Assembly (NCBI GenBank): GCA_017553325.1
Contig: JAFZMH010000008.1
Location: 1-64,000 of the forward strand
Length of the DNA: 64,000 nucleotides
Direction: 5' to 3'
From: Clostridia bacterium
GTDB lineage: Bacteria > Bacillota > Clostridia > Christensenellales > CAG-917
The notes beneath the pieces are model-generated. The model was not told the origin of the DNA and searched no databases. It saw nothing but the letters and a program-made list of their open reading frames with translations. Positions 15,967-24,231 of the stretch are shown in pieces. The first letter of the stretch is position 1. Every line of letters begins with the position of its first letter. A program made the position numbers and the translations under genes.

Positions 15967-16413
15967 TCAGGCTCTCACAACCTCGAGTTTGAGCACTTGC
16001 GAGACCTCGGGGTAGAGACGGAGCAAAACTTCCGTCTTGCCGAATTCTCTTATGCTCTCCTTGATCTCGATCTTTTTTTTGTCAACTTCAAAGCCGAGTC
16101 CGTGGAGTGCTTCGGAGATCATTTCCGCCGTCACCGAGCCGAACATCTTTCCGCCGTTTTCTCCGCCCTTCGCGGACACTTTGACGGTGATGGGCTCGAG
16201 TTTGGACGCCAATTCGAGTGCTTCAGCGCGCTCTCTTGCAATCTTTGCTTCAAGCGCCTTTTTCTTTTGGTCGGCGACGTAGAGGTTTTGCGTCGTGCCT
16301 TCCTGTGCATAGCCCTTTTTGATGAGGAAATTTCTTGCGTAGCCGTCGTTGACTTCGATGATTTCGCCTTTCTTTCCCGTGCCTTTCAGGTCTTTGAGCA
16401 TAATAACTTTCAT
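15967..16413 (-). CDS. rplI: 50S ribosomal protein L9
   Basis: The ATG at 16413 gives the canonical L9 start [18 protein letters not shown] and a 148-residue protein; the open frame upstream is spurious. The N-domain has [13 protein letters not shown], followed by the long connecting helix ([20 protein letters not shown]) and the C-domain. A GAGGTGCA ribosome binding site and a promoter at 16440-16468 precede it. It heads rplI-trmN6-rsmI. Confidence 0.97.
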   Translation of the reverse strand: MKVIMLKDLKGTGKKGEIIEVNDGYARNFLIKKGYAQEGTTQNLYVADQKKKALEAKIARERAEALELASKLEPITVKVSAKGGENGGKMFGSVTAEMISEALHGLGFEVDKKKIEIKESIREFGKTEVLLRLYPEVSQVLKLEVVRA

Positions 16414-16439
16414 ATTGCACCTCAAAACTTGTTTTATAT

Positions 16440-16468
16440 AGTGTAGCATAAACGCATTAGTTTTTCAA
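16440..16468 (-). promoter_or_regulatory. Promoter of rplI-trmN6-rsmI
   Basis: On the minus strand TTGAAA (16468-16463), a 17-base spacer and TACACT (16445-16440) form a sigma-A-like promoter about 27 bases before the rplI start. Confidence 0.6.
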
Positions 16469-16480
16469 CGGCATATTTGA

Positions 16481-16503
16481 TTTTTGCAATAAGATTGCAA
16501 AAA
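16481..16503. promoter_or_regulatory. Perfect 10-3-10 inverted repeat between divergent genes
   Basis: TTTTTGCAAT-AAG-ATTGCAAAAA sits just upstream of the rplI -35 box and before the DUF1540 gene. There is no gene end nearby for it to terminate, so an operator or DNA structural role is more likely. The binding protein is unknown. Confidence 0.6.
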
Positions 16504-16570
16504 ATAGGGCGAAACGACGGTTTGCGACTAAAACCTCGCGTTTTGGACAAACTATTTTCGGAGGCTTGAT

Positions 16571-16879
16571 ATGAAAGAAATCATTTGCGAAACTTCAAAT
16601 TGCGAACACAATCTAAAATGCAAATGCCTAGCCGGAGTTATTTCCGTCGGCGAGAACACCAAATGTATGAGTCGTATAAAGCGCGACGGCGGTCCGCTCG
16701 CTCAAAACTTTGCGGACGTAGAAGCCGCGGACGATGCGTTTGAGGAGGAGAAACTCGAAGCCCTCGTCCAATGCACCGCGCCCTGCTGTTTCAACAACGG
16801 CGGCGTTTGCGCAAATTCAAGAATTAAAGTCGAGGACGGCTTCTTTTCCGCCAAGTGCAAATCGTTTGTGAAAAAGTAA
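16571..16879 (+). CDS. DUF1540 cysteine-rich protein (two repeats)
   Basis: The 102-residue protein contains two Cys-rich modules of about 40 residues: C6, C11, C17, C19 and C33 in the first, and C68, C72-C73, C80 and C96 in the second. The pattern matches DUF1540 proteins of Clostridia, small presumed metal-binding proteins, some linked to spores or stress. CGGAGG precedes the ATG. It is unlinked to its flanking genes by any overlap. The function is unknown. Confidence 0.75.
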   Translation: MKEIICETSNCEHNLKCKCLAGVISVGENTKCMSRIKRDGGPLAQNFADVEAADDAFEEEKLEALVQCTAPCCFNNGGVCANSRIKVEDGFFSAKCKSFVKK

Positions 16880-16960
16880 GACAAAAACGCACAAAAATCT
16901 TCTTTGAAATTCAAATTTCGCCTTGCCCCGTCGGTTATAATGTTTTGACAGCGAGGCGAT

Positions 16961-18067
16961 ATGGAAGAACAAAAATTTGATTCGCGCACTATCTCGAACA
17001 CCGAAGTCATAGTCGGGAATGACCTATATGACGAACTCCCGACCAAGATTGCCGAAGTGTCGAAAGAGGGCGCGATTTTGGTGGCATACGACAAAAATCT
17101 CAAGCAAATTGCTCAAAAGATTGCGGACGCTCTGCGCGGTTTATCGCGCAGAATTTTTCTTTGCGAACTTGACAAAACCAAAGCGCAGGATGACGTCTTG
17201 CCCGACTATATACGCTATATAGTCGCCGTCGGTTGCGGGTTTGCAAGCGCCAAGGCGGACGCTCTGTCAAGAGGGTTGAACGTGGGGTGGTCGCTCTTTT
17301 TGACCGCGCCTACGACGGACACGATTTTGAGGGGCAAATCACCGAAACACGTGTTTATTGACGAAAACGTGTTGATAAACTGCCCTAAAGCGTGTATTGC
17401 GGCGGGTTTCGGCACGGTGTACGCTCGCAATTTAAAGACGTTTGAAAACGCCTTTGCAGGTAAGGTTTTGGCGAGAGAAGAACCGCCTTGTTTGCCGTTT
17501 GAAATCAAAGGTGAAATAAGCCCCGTGTCGCTTGCGATACTGCTTCTTGAAATCTCCGCTATGGACGAAAAAGAGGACGGAGCGGGACTGATTGCAAAGA
17601 TACTCTACAAAAAGGCGATGGCGGAAGGCAAGAAGCCGAGGCTCGTAGGGGAATATATGTTTATTGCCGCGTCCTATCTTTTGGCGTTGTATTCTTCGCT
17701 TTTGTCCTCGCCTGCAATCGACGTTCTGTTGCCACCCGTTTTGAGCGTATCTACTTGCGAGCTCGAAAAAATCGGGTGCGCGGATATTGCGAACAGGCAA
17801 AAAAGCATTGACTTTTTTGACGTAAACAGTTATTTTAGAATAAGTTATATCCTCGCCGAATATCGTACGGATTTGCTTGAAAAGTTGAGCGCCGTCGATA
17901 TGCACAAGTCGCAAAGGGTTTGGCGGAGAATATACGATGACGCGGGCTATTTTTTGAAGGACGCGCTCACGGCAAAGGACGTAAAGTACGCCGCGACGCT
18001 CGCAGGAAGTTTGAGCGACAATCTGCTCGGCTTCGCGTATGCCTGCGGAGTGCTGAACGCCGTGTAA
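16961..18067 (+). CDS. Degenerate dehydroquinate-synthase-fold (glycerol-1-phosphate dehydrogenase-like) protein
   Basis: The 368-residue protein follows the order of the iron-alcohol/dehydroquinate/glycerol-1-phosphate dehydrogenase superfamily: EVIVGNDLYDELP, a dinucleotide region (ILVAYDKN), the glycine-rich loop YIVAVGCGFASAKADALSRG, then FLTAPTTDT, VFIDENVLINCP and GFGTVYARNLKTF. The expected metal-ligand Asp in the GFGD motif is Thr here, and the second-half His ligands are not evident. It may be a non-catalytic relative. It lies 30 bases before a HAD phosphatase gene and is probably co-transcribed. Confidence 0.6.
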   Translation: MEEQKFDSRTISNTEVIVGNDLYDELPTKIAEVSKEGAILVAYDKNLKQIAQKIADALRGLSRRIFLCELDKTKAQDDVLPDYIRYIVAVGCGFASAKADALSRGLNVGWSLFLTAPTTDTILRGKSPKHVFIDENVLINCPKACIAAGFGTVYARNLKTFENAFAGKVLAREEPPCLPFEIKGEISPVSLAILLLEISAMDEKEDGAGLIAKILYKKAMAEGKKPRLVGEYMFIAASYLLALYSSLLSSPAIDVLLPPVLSVSTCELEKIGCADIANRQKSIDFFDVNSYFRISYILAEYRTDLLEKLSAVDMHKSQRVWRRIYDDAGYFLKDALTAKDVKYAATLAGSLSDNLLGFAYACGVLNAV

Positions 18068-18097
18068 AAAGTTTGAATACGAAAGATAGGTGCAATT

Positions 18098-18883
18098 ATG
18101 AAAAACATCAAAGACGTGGAATTGTTTGTGTTTGACCTCGACGGGACCGTGTATATCGGCGACGACGAGATAGACGGTTCGTTTGCCGCAATAAACGAGC
18201 TTCGCAAGATGGGCAAACGCATCTGTTTCTTCACAAACAACAGCTCGCGTATGCATACGGACTATATCGCAAGGCTCAACAAACTCGGGCTTAGAACGTA
18301 CAGCGACGAGATTTATACGAGCGGACAGGTCACCTGCGAATATATCCTCGACAACTACCGCGGCAGTCGCGTGTTTTTGCTGGGCAACGAGAGACTCAAG
18401 AGCGAATTTGAACTCTACGGCATCGAACTCGCGGACGAAGACCCCGACATCTGCGTCATCGGCTTCGACACCTCGCTCACCTACGACAGACTGTACAAAT
18501 TCTGCGGATACGTCAACAAGGGGCTCCCGTACATCGCGACGCACCCCGATTTCTTCTGCCCAGCTCCCGGTTGCCCGATGCCCGACATCGGCTCTCTCAT
18601 AGAAGCGATACGTCTCACAGTCGACAGAACGCCGGACATCATCATGGGCAAGCCGCACAAGACCGCGGGCGAACGCCTTGCAAAAAAATACAACCTTCCG
18701 CCCAAGAAGATTGCAATGGTCGGCGACAGGCTCTACACTGACGTCGCTTTCGGCAAAAACTGCGGGTTTGTGTCGATTCTCGTGCTTTCGGGCGAGACCA
18801 CTCCCGATATGCTCGCAAAGTCCAAGATAAAACCCGACTATGCGCTCGAAAAGGTCAAGGACATAGTCTCTTTGATAAAATGA
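18098..18883 (+). CDS. HAD-IIA (NagD-like) sugar-phosphatase
   Basis: The 261-residue protein has HAD motif I, FVFDLDGTVYIGDDEIDG (DxDGT), motif II FFTNNSSR, the lysine motif MGKPHKTAGE and the acidic motif MVGDRLYTDVAFGKNCGF. The C2b cap insertion and length match NagD/PGP-type phosphatases, which hydrolyse phosphoglycolate or sugar phosphates. Pairing with the preceding dehydrogenase-fold protein hints at glycerol-phosphate metabolism, but the substrate cannot be set from sequence. Confidence 0.9.
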   Translation: MKNIKDVELFVFDLDGTVYIGDDEIDGSFAAINELRKMGKRICFFTNNSSRMHTDYIARLNKLGLRTYSDEIYTSGQVTCEYILDNYRGSRVFLLGNERLKSEFELYGIELADEDPDICVIGFDTSLTYDRLYKFCGYVNKGLPYIATHPDFFCPAPGCPMPDIGSLIEAIRLTVDRTPDIIMGKPHKTAGERLAKKYNLPPKKIAMVGDRLYTDVAFGKNCGFVSILVLSGETTPDMLAKSKIKPDYALEKVKDIVSLIK

Positions 18884-18898
18884 TTTACAGACAAAAAA

Positions 18899-18925
18899 TA
18901 AGGACCGAGTCATCTCGGTCCTTTT
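18899..18925. terminator. Bidirectional terminator between the HAD gene and the AraC gene
   Basis: AGGACCGAG (18901-18909) pairs with CTCGGTCCT (18914-18922) around TCAT, with T-rich and A-rich flanks. It overlaps the AraC-family stop codon on the minus strand. Confidence 0.88.
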
Positions 18926-20106
18926 CTTAACTGTTTCGGGGTGCATCCCTTGTATTTTTTGAACACCTTCGTAAAGTGGCTCTGCGAGGAAAACCCGAGA
19001 CAAGTGCTGATTTCGAGGATAGATTTGTTTGTGTATTCGAGCATTCTGCTTGCCTCGTTTATTTTTTCCGTAACGATATAATCTGAGAGCGCGACGCCGT
19101 TTTCCTTTTTGAAAAGTGCGGAGAGATACGGTCTTGAAACTGACAGGTGCTCTGCAACGTCCTGCGTCGTAATCGGGAACGTTAGGTTGTCGCGGACGAA
19201 GTTTCTTGCCTTCCTAGACGTGAGCGACAAAATGCGTTCATTCGCTTCGTTGATTTTTTTGATATAGTCGATTATCATCGTGTATTGCAGGTTGCCGATT
19301 GCCGATACGTCGCTTGAGAGTTCGCATTGACGAATATAATAGTCGGACAGGTTGAGCGCGTCGTCAACGTCCATGCCCGCCTGTATCGCCGTACGCGAGA
19401 CGAGCGTCGCAGTGTTGATGAAGACATTTTTCATTTGGCGGATTTGATTTGTCGACATAGTGCCACCTTGCAAGGCGGGGTAGTTGCGAACAAAATCGTT
19501 GAAACCCTTCAAATCTCCGTTTTTTACGATTTCCAAAATGCGTTGTTCCGCGATATATGTCATCGTGTGCGTGTCTTGTTCGGAAAAATCCAACGCATCG
19601 TTTGCCTGCTGAGAATTGAGTTTATTCGTAAGTTCCGCTTGCGTTTTTTGTTCGAGTATGATTTCTTCAAGCGCAATTTTGTGCCCATTCAACAAATATT
19701 CAATCAAGCAAAGTATTTGAGCAAAAGCATTGAGAGACATCGTCTTTATAGACTTTATTCCGCTTTGAAACAGTTGCTTTTCCTCTTCGGATATTTTGAG
19801 CCCTTCGATCAAGGAACGAGCATTATCCACGTCAAACGAAGTCTCTTTGCTCGGGCCAATTATGACTGAATACGACGAAGAATTGACGTAGCCGAAATAA
19901 CAATCGGTTTTCCCTAAAACGTAGCCGACTTCCTGCGTGCAGGACAAGAGCACGTCAAGGTCCAGAGACAGCGGGTCTATCGGCAAATAGACGGAAACGT
20001 TGGAAAAAATTTGGTTTCCGTTTTCAAAAACCCTGACGGGTATGCCGACGTTGTTTGCCACAAGTGAACATATATAAATCAAATCATCTCTGTTTTTGGG
20101 TTTCAT
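18910..20106 (-). CDS. AraC-family transcriptional regulator
   Basis: The 398-residue protein ends in a double helix-turn-helix AraC domain (about 295-395: ITTQDVAEHLSVSRPYLSAL, then SILEISTCLGFSSQSHFTKV and the closing GCTPKQLRK). The N-terminal 250 residues are an unclassified sensor region. It is divergent from the GH53-like gene with a 94-base gap, the arrangement of AraC activators of polysaccharide-use genes. Regulation of that glycosidase is inferred. Confidence 0.9.
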   Translation of the reverse strand: MKPKNRDDLIYICSLVANNVGIPVRVFENGNQIFSNVSVYLPIDPLSLDLDVLLSCTQEVGYVLGKTDCYFGYVNSSSYSVIIGPSKETSFDVDNARSLIEGLKISEEEKQLFQSGIKSIKTMSLNAFAQILCLIEYLLNGHKIALEEIILEQKTQAELTNKLNSQQANDALDFSEQDTHTMTYIAEQRILEIVKNGDLKGFNDFVRNYPALQGGTMSTNQIRQMKNVFINTATLVSRTAIQAGMDVDDALNLSDYYIRQCELSSDVSAIGNLQYTMIIDYIKKINEANERILSLTSRKARNFVRDNLTFPITTQDVAEHLSVSRPYLSALFKKENGVALSDYIVTEKINEASRMLEYTNKSILEISTCLGFSSQSHFTKVFKKYKGCTPKQLRKGPR

Positions 20107-20200
20107 AATAATACAAATATACCAAAAATATTACATATATGCAAGAAATTGCCGAAATTTTGTGTTAAAATTATGAAAAATAAAACTTTGAGGGGAAACT

Positions 20201-21688
20201 ATGAAAAAAGAAAAGCAACAACTTGCACCTGAACAAAAGAAAAAACGTTTGCAAAAGAGCCTGATTATAGCGGGTGCAATCGTTATGGCGTTCGTGATTG
20301 TCATAGTTAGTCTAATCGGTGCGGCGGTCGCGGCGAGCAAGCGTGACGATACCGTTGCAAATGGGACGCTCTCTATGCTTGGCAACCTTTTGTGCAGTAA
20401 GAACAGCATACAGTATCAAACGTTTGAAAACGAAGGGCGTTATGCAGACGAAGGAACGTATCACGTGGAGAATTTCCGCGTGTCGATGTCCGCGATGAAC
20501 CACTGGGAAGACGGTACGGACTACGCAACTTACGATTATACTTATACCGACGAACACGGACACAACGCAAGCACCCTCAAAGGTTTGCAGGAGATGTTCA
20601 ACTATTACGGCGCAACCGAAATGTACGTGCGTATAAACACAACGAGATACTATCCAACAGACACAACCTTAAAGGACTATTATCATATCAGAATGCACTG
20701 CCTTGAGGAGTCTTTGAAGGCATGCGCGGTCGCAAAACAAATATCTGATGAAAGAGGAGAGGTTCTGCCAATAAACGTCGAACTCGGCGTATTTGAGGGC
20801 TACAGCGACGCCTTTGAGTCGCAATATCCTGTGTTTGACGAATATCCTGAACTCGATGGCGTATACCCGAAGGACGCAAATGGCAAACGCAAGGCGTGGG
20901 ATACTATGAGCCTCGATGAAATTTGCGCGGTGCTCAGAGCCTACGGTACGCTTGTCGCAAACGAAATCAAGGCAACGGGTGCAACGGTTGAGATTTGGGA
21001 CCTCGGCAATGAAACAAACTACGGTTTTGGTGGCGTTATGCTTCCGCTCAAGAGCGCGGTTTCCAAGGCCACAAGCAAGCAATTTTGGGTTACGTATTTG
21101 AAGAGCGGTTTCGGCGTGGACTGGCTTGCAAAGAACGTTTGGTGCTACAATGCAAAGATGTTTGCGGCACTCAAAGAGGGCATCCTTGAAGTGTATCCAA
21201 CCGCAAAGTTCTCTTCGCACATAAGCACTGTTACCGTGGGTGAAGAATATGTCGTCAAATATTTTAAGACGCTCGCTGAAAACGGATATGAAGTTGACCA
21301 AGCGGGTATCAGTTTCTACCCAAACGCGACGAGCGTAATGCCGGACAAAATTGCTCAAATCAAAAAAATCGTGCTTGCGGTCAATCGCGAACTCGGCAAA
21401 AACGTTATGCTTGCTGAATATGGCTATGCAAACGAGTCTGGACTTGCATCAGGTACGTTTTCAAGCTGGAACAACAAAGTTCACGGTTATGAACTTACGG
21501 ACGATGACGGCGCTAAGTTTTTGAAACAACTTATCAGTTGGGGCAAAGAGAACGGTATGGCGGGCATTCGTCCGTGGGCGCCCGAACTCGACTGGGCAAA
21601 CCCGTGGTTCAATTTTGACAAGGAGCACAAGACCGCCGAAGCAAAACAATTATTGTTTGACGCATTGAAGGAAGCGACGGAACACTGA
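20201..21688 (+). CDS. Membrane-anchored GH53-like glycosidase (endo-galactanase type)
   Basis: The 495-residue protein has a basic start, a TM anchor at about 20-45 without a clear cleavage site, then a clan GH-A TIM barrel. VEIWDLGNETNYG places the acid/base at E271 after the conserved Asn; DQAGISFYP (366-374) matches the GH53 strand; VMLAEYGYA places the nucleophile at E406. The late segment GIRPWAPELDWANPWF fits a GH53 C-terminus. GH53 enzymes cut beta-1,4-galactan side chains of pectin. Family assignment is from motifs only and activity may differ. GAGGGG precedes the ATG. Confidence 0.75.
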   Translation: MKKEKQQLAPEQKKKRLQKSLIIAGAIVMAFVIVIVSLIGAAVAASKRDDTVANGTLSMLGNLLCSKNSIQYQTFENEGRYADEGTYHVENFRVSMSAMNHWEDGTDYATYDYTYTDEHGHNASTLKGLQEMFNYYGATEMYVRINTTRYYPTDTTLKDYYHIRMHCLEESLKACAVAKQISDERGEVLPINVELGVFEGYSDAFESQYPVFDEYPELDGVYPKDANGKRKAWDTMSLDEICAVLRAYGTLVANEIKATGATVEIWDLGNETNYGFGGVMLPLKSAVSKATSKQFWVTYLKSGFGVDWLAKNVWCYNAKMFAALKEGILEVYPTAKFSSHISTVTVGEEYVVKYFKTLAENGYEVDQAGISFYPNATSVMPDKIAQIKKIVLAVNRELGKNVMLAEYGYANESGLASGTFSSWNNKVHGYELTDDDGAKFLKQLISWGKENGMAGIRPWAPELDWANPWFNFDKEHKTAEAKQLLFDALKEATEH

Positions 21689-21711
21689 ACAGCAATATCT
21701 TTATAATTGAA

Positions 21712-21745
21712 AAGGTCTGGAGCATAGAGTTCCAGTCCTTTTCTT
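21712..21745 (+). terminator. Terminator of the GH53-like gene
   Basis: AAGGTCTGGA pairs with TCCAGTCCTT with one mismatch, then TTTTCTTT. Confidence 0.8.
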
Positions 21746-21777
21746 TGGGGGAGATTATGAGTGCGTTTTAGAGCAAA

Positions 21778-22452
21778 TTATTTTTCGTCTTGAAGGAAAA
21801 CCTCCGTCGGGTTGATGAGTTCACTGTTTTTGTACATCTCAAAGTGCAGGTGATTGCCGTCGAGGCTTTCGGTGCCCTGTGAGGTTGACATCTTGCCGAT
21901 GAGTTCGCCCTGTTTGACCTGCGTGCCTGCCTTCAAGGCGGGGAGCGTTTCGAGGCTCATATATTTCGTGACGTAGCCGTCGCCGTGCGTGAGCACGATA
22001 TAGTTGCCGTCAAGAGCGTTTGTGCCCACTTCTTTGACCGCTCCGTCCGCAGAAGCGAACACGTTGCCGTCCTCGGACGTATAGTCGATGCCGAGATGTG
22101 TGGAATACTGTTTCAAGGTGCTCGACCATACGAGCGTCGTGTCCGAATAGTCGCGTATGATTTCGCCGTTGCAGGGGGCGATAAACGTGAGTTTGTTGGC
22201 GACAGGTTCGGGCGTCGGATCGGGATCGTGCGTCTCCTGTCCGCCCGTTTGCGTCTCGTCGATAGGCGTCGGGGCAGGATGTTCGTCTCCCGAAACGTTG
22301 AGTTCTTGCTCGGCGTTGTTCGCGGAATTGCGCGTCACGGCAAGTGCGATGACCGTTGCGATTGACGCTATGCACAAGATGATGAGAAAGTAGAAAGCGT
22401 TGCGTTTCAAAAATCCGCCGAAGCGCTTCATTGCAAGAGAGAATTTGTTCAT
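21778..22452 (-). CDS. M23 (LytM-type) membrane peptidase, SpoIIQ-like
   Basis: The ATG at 22452 follows GGAGG and gives 224 residues; the longer frame from 22614 crosses the opposite gene's start. A TM helix lies at about 20-40, then a Pro/Thr/Glu-rich linker, then an M23 domain with HLGIDY (first His and Asp ligands) and NHLHFEMYKNSE (HLH motif). Zinc ligands look intact. A single TM with one extracytoplasmic M23 domain is the layout of the forespore protein SpoIIQ in Clostridia. Cell-wall hydrolase and sporulation roles are both possible. Confidence 0.82.
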   Translation of the reverse strand: MNKFSLAMKRFGGFLKRNAFYFLIILCIASIATVIALAVTRNSANNAEQELNVSGDEHPAPTPIDETQTGGQETHDPDPTPEPVANKLTFIAPCNGEIIRDYSDTTLVWSSTLKQYSTHLGIDYTSEDGNVFASADGAVKEVGTNALDGNYIVLTHGDGYVTKYMSLETLPALKAGTQVKQGELIGKMSTSQGTESLDGNHLHFEMYKNSELINPTEVFLQDEK

Positions 22453-22559
22453 GTAGTACCTCCGATTCGCCCTGATTATTGCCTGCCGACAAGTTTTTAT
22501 ACCTACGGCGACAATTTTGTGCAAAAAAACGTAAGAAGCAACTTTTATGGGCTGAAAAG

Positions 22560-22588
22560 TTGACGGCTTTTGACGATTATTGTATAAT
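22560..22588 (+). promoter_or_regulatory. Promoter of the AMP-ligase gene; probable leaderless transcript
   Basis: TTGACG (22560-22565), a 17-base spacer and TATAAT (22583-22588). Only seven bases separate the -10 box from the ATG at 22596 and there is no ribosome binding site, so transcription probably starts at or next to the start codon. Confidence 0.75.
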
Positions 22589-22595
22589 TCTTTGT

Positions 22596-24122
22596 ATGAA
22601 TATAAACACTTCAATACTGAATTTCATGCGCGATTTCCACAAAAAGGACGACAACAGACTTGCCGTGGTTCGTGGCACCCGCAAAATGCAGTATGAAGAG
22701 TTTTTCAGCGAGATTGACAGAGTTGCCGCAGGACTCTACGCGCTCGGCGTAAGGCACGGCGACGTCGTTATGATTGCGCTTCCCAACGTTATTCAAAGCG
22801 TGGTGGCGGTTTACGCCGTGGCAAAACTCGGCGCAATCGCCAGCATGATTCACCCGAAACTCTCCGCGGAACAATTTGAAAAATCCGTCAAAAAACAATC
22901 TCCGAAGGTTGTGTTTTTGTCCGAAGTCAATTTGAAGGAATACAAGAGCGCTTGCAAAGGCATCAAGACGGTTAATTGCTCGATGTTCAGATATTCCTAT
23001 ACGGGACTTCCGCGTGCGACGGAATTCGAGGCGTATGCCAGCAGCGGGGACGACGTTATGTTTATTATGCACTCGGGCGGTACGTCCGGCGAGCCGAAAG
23101 ACGTCGTCATCTCCCACAAGGCTGCAAACGCTATGGCTGGCAACCTGCTCATGAGTTTGGGGGACAGGTTCTATGGTGACAACGCTATGCTCGTCGTGTT
23201 GCCGATGTTCCACGGCTTTGGGCTCTGCGTTGGCGTTCACGCCGCCGCTTGTACGAATATGGCGCTCGTCTTGGAGCCCGTGTTCAAGCCGAAAAAAATC
23301 GTGGAGTCGATTGTAAAGAACCACGTCACGACGATAGTCGCCGTTCCGCGTATGGTGCAACTTTTGTTGCAGGAAAAAGGTTTTGCAGGCAAAGCGATAG
23401 CGTCTTTAAAAGACGTCTTCGTGGGAGGAGACAGCGTCGGGCCGGAACTCGTCAAGGAGTTTGACGAACGCATGAAGGAAGCGGGCGCAAAGGCGACTTT
23501 GTCCCCGGGCTACGGTCTCACAGAGACGGTGTCCGTGTGCGCGCTCACTCTCGACGGCTACAGAGAAGGCTCTCTCGGCTTCCCGATAAAGGACGTGGAG
23601 ACGAGAATAGTCGACGACGAATTGAACGAATTGCCCACGGGCGAAGCGGGCGAACTCTTGCTTTCAACTCCGCAGATGATGCTCGGCTATTTGAACGACG
23701 AGGACGCAACCAACAAGACGGTCGTCATAATAGACGGCAAAAAGTGGCTGAGAACGGGCGACGTGTTCAGGGTTGACGATGAGGGGCATCTCTTTTTCCT
23801 CGGCAGAAAAAAACGCCTTATCAAAATTTCCGGCATGAACGTCTTCCCAAACGAGATCGAGAGGGTAGCGCAGGAACCGGGGCTCATCAAGGACTGCGTC
23901 GTCATCGAGAGCAGAAGGGACGGCAAGTCGTATATCAAGTTGCTCGTCGAAGAGGACTTGTCTTTAGAAGACCAATCAAGAATAAAGGCGCATATCGGCA
24001 AACGCCTCTCGCATTGGAGTATGCCTCGCGTCATAGAGAGGGTGGAGAAGTTCCCGCGTACGCAGGTCGGAAAGGTGGACGTCGCAAAACTTCAGGAAGA
24101 CGAAAAGAAGAATTGGCGTTAA
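22596..24122 (+). CDS. AMP-dependent acyl-CoA synthetase/ligase family protein
   Basis: The ATG at 22596 begins MNINTSILNFMRDFH, giving 508 residues. Adenylation-domain motifs are in order: the P-loop-like MHSGGTSGEPKDVVISH, PMFHGFGL, GYGLTETVS, then WLRTGDVFRVDDEGHLFFLG and the C-terminal VGKVDVAKL lysine motif. These enzymes activate carboxylates as acyl-AMP and usually pass them to CoA or a carrier. The substrate is unknown; no carrier protein gene is adjacent. Confidence 0.88.
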   Translation: MNINTSILNFMRDFHKKDDNRLAVVRGTRKMQYEEFFSEIDRVAAGLYALGVRHGDVVMIALPNVIQSVVAVYAVAKLGAIASMIHPKLSAEQFEKSVKKQSPKVVFLSEVNLKEYKSACKGIKTVNCSMFRYSYTGLPRATEFEAYASSGDDVMFIMHSGGTSGEPKDVVISHKAANAMAGNLLMSLGDRFYGDNAMLVVLPMFHGFGLCVGVHAAACTNMALVLEPVFKPKKIVESIVKNHVTTIVAVPRMVQLLLQEKGFAGKAIASLKDVFVGGDSVGPELVKEFDERMKEAGAKATLSPGYGLTETVSVCALTLDGYREGSLGFPIKDVETRIVDDELNELPTGEAGELLLSTPQMMLGYLNDEDATNKTVVIIDGKKWLRTGDVFRVDDEGHLFFLGRKKRLIKISGMNVFPNEIERVAQEPGLIKDCVVIESRRDGKSYIKLLVEEDLSLEDQSRIKAHIGKRLSHWSMPRVIERVEKFPRTQVGKVDVAKLQEDEKKNWR

Positions 24123-24231
24123 AGCCTCGGTTGAAGATATTCGCATATTTTTGAATATTCATATTCACAAAGTTTCAAAAAAACATATACGGGTGCGCAA
24201 CATATATGCGCATCTTTTCATATATTGAGAT

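Noticed and set aside
17432..19003. Long minus-strand open frame (523 codons) opposite the dehydrogenase-fold and HAD genes
   Set aside because: It is a shadow of two well-supported plus-strand genes, with a His/Arg/Val-rich translation and no motif or ribosome binding site.
22479..22595. Longer N-terminus for the AMP-ligase
   Set aside because: The extension contains the promoter of the gene and overlaps the upstream region of the divergent M23 gene; the ATG at 22596 fits family length.
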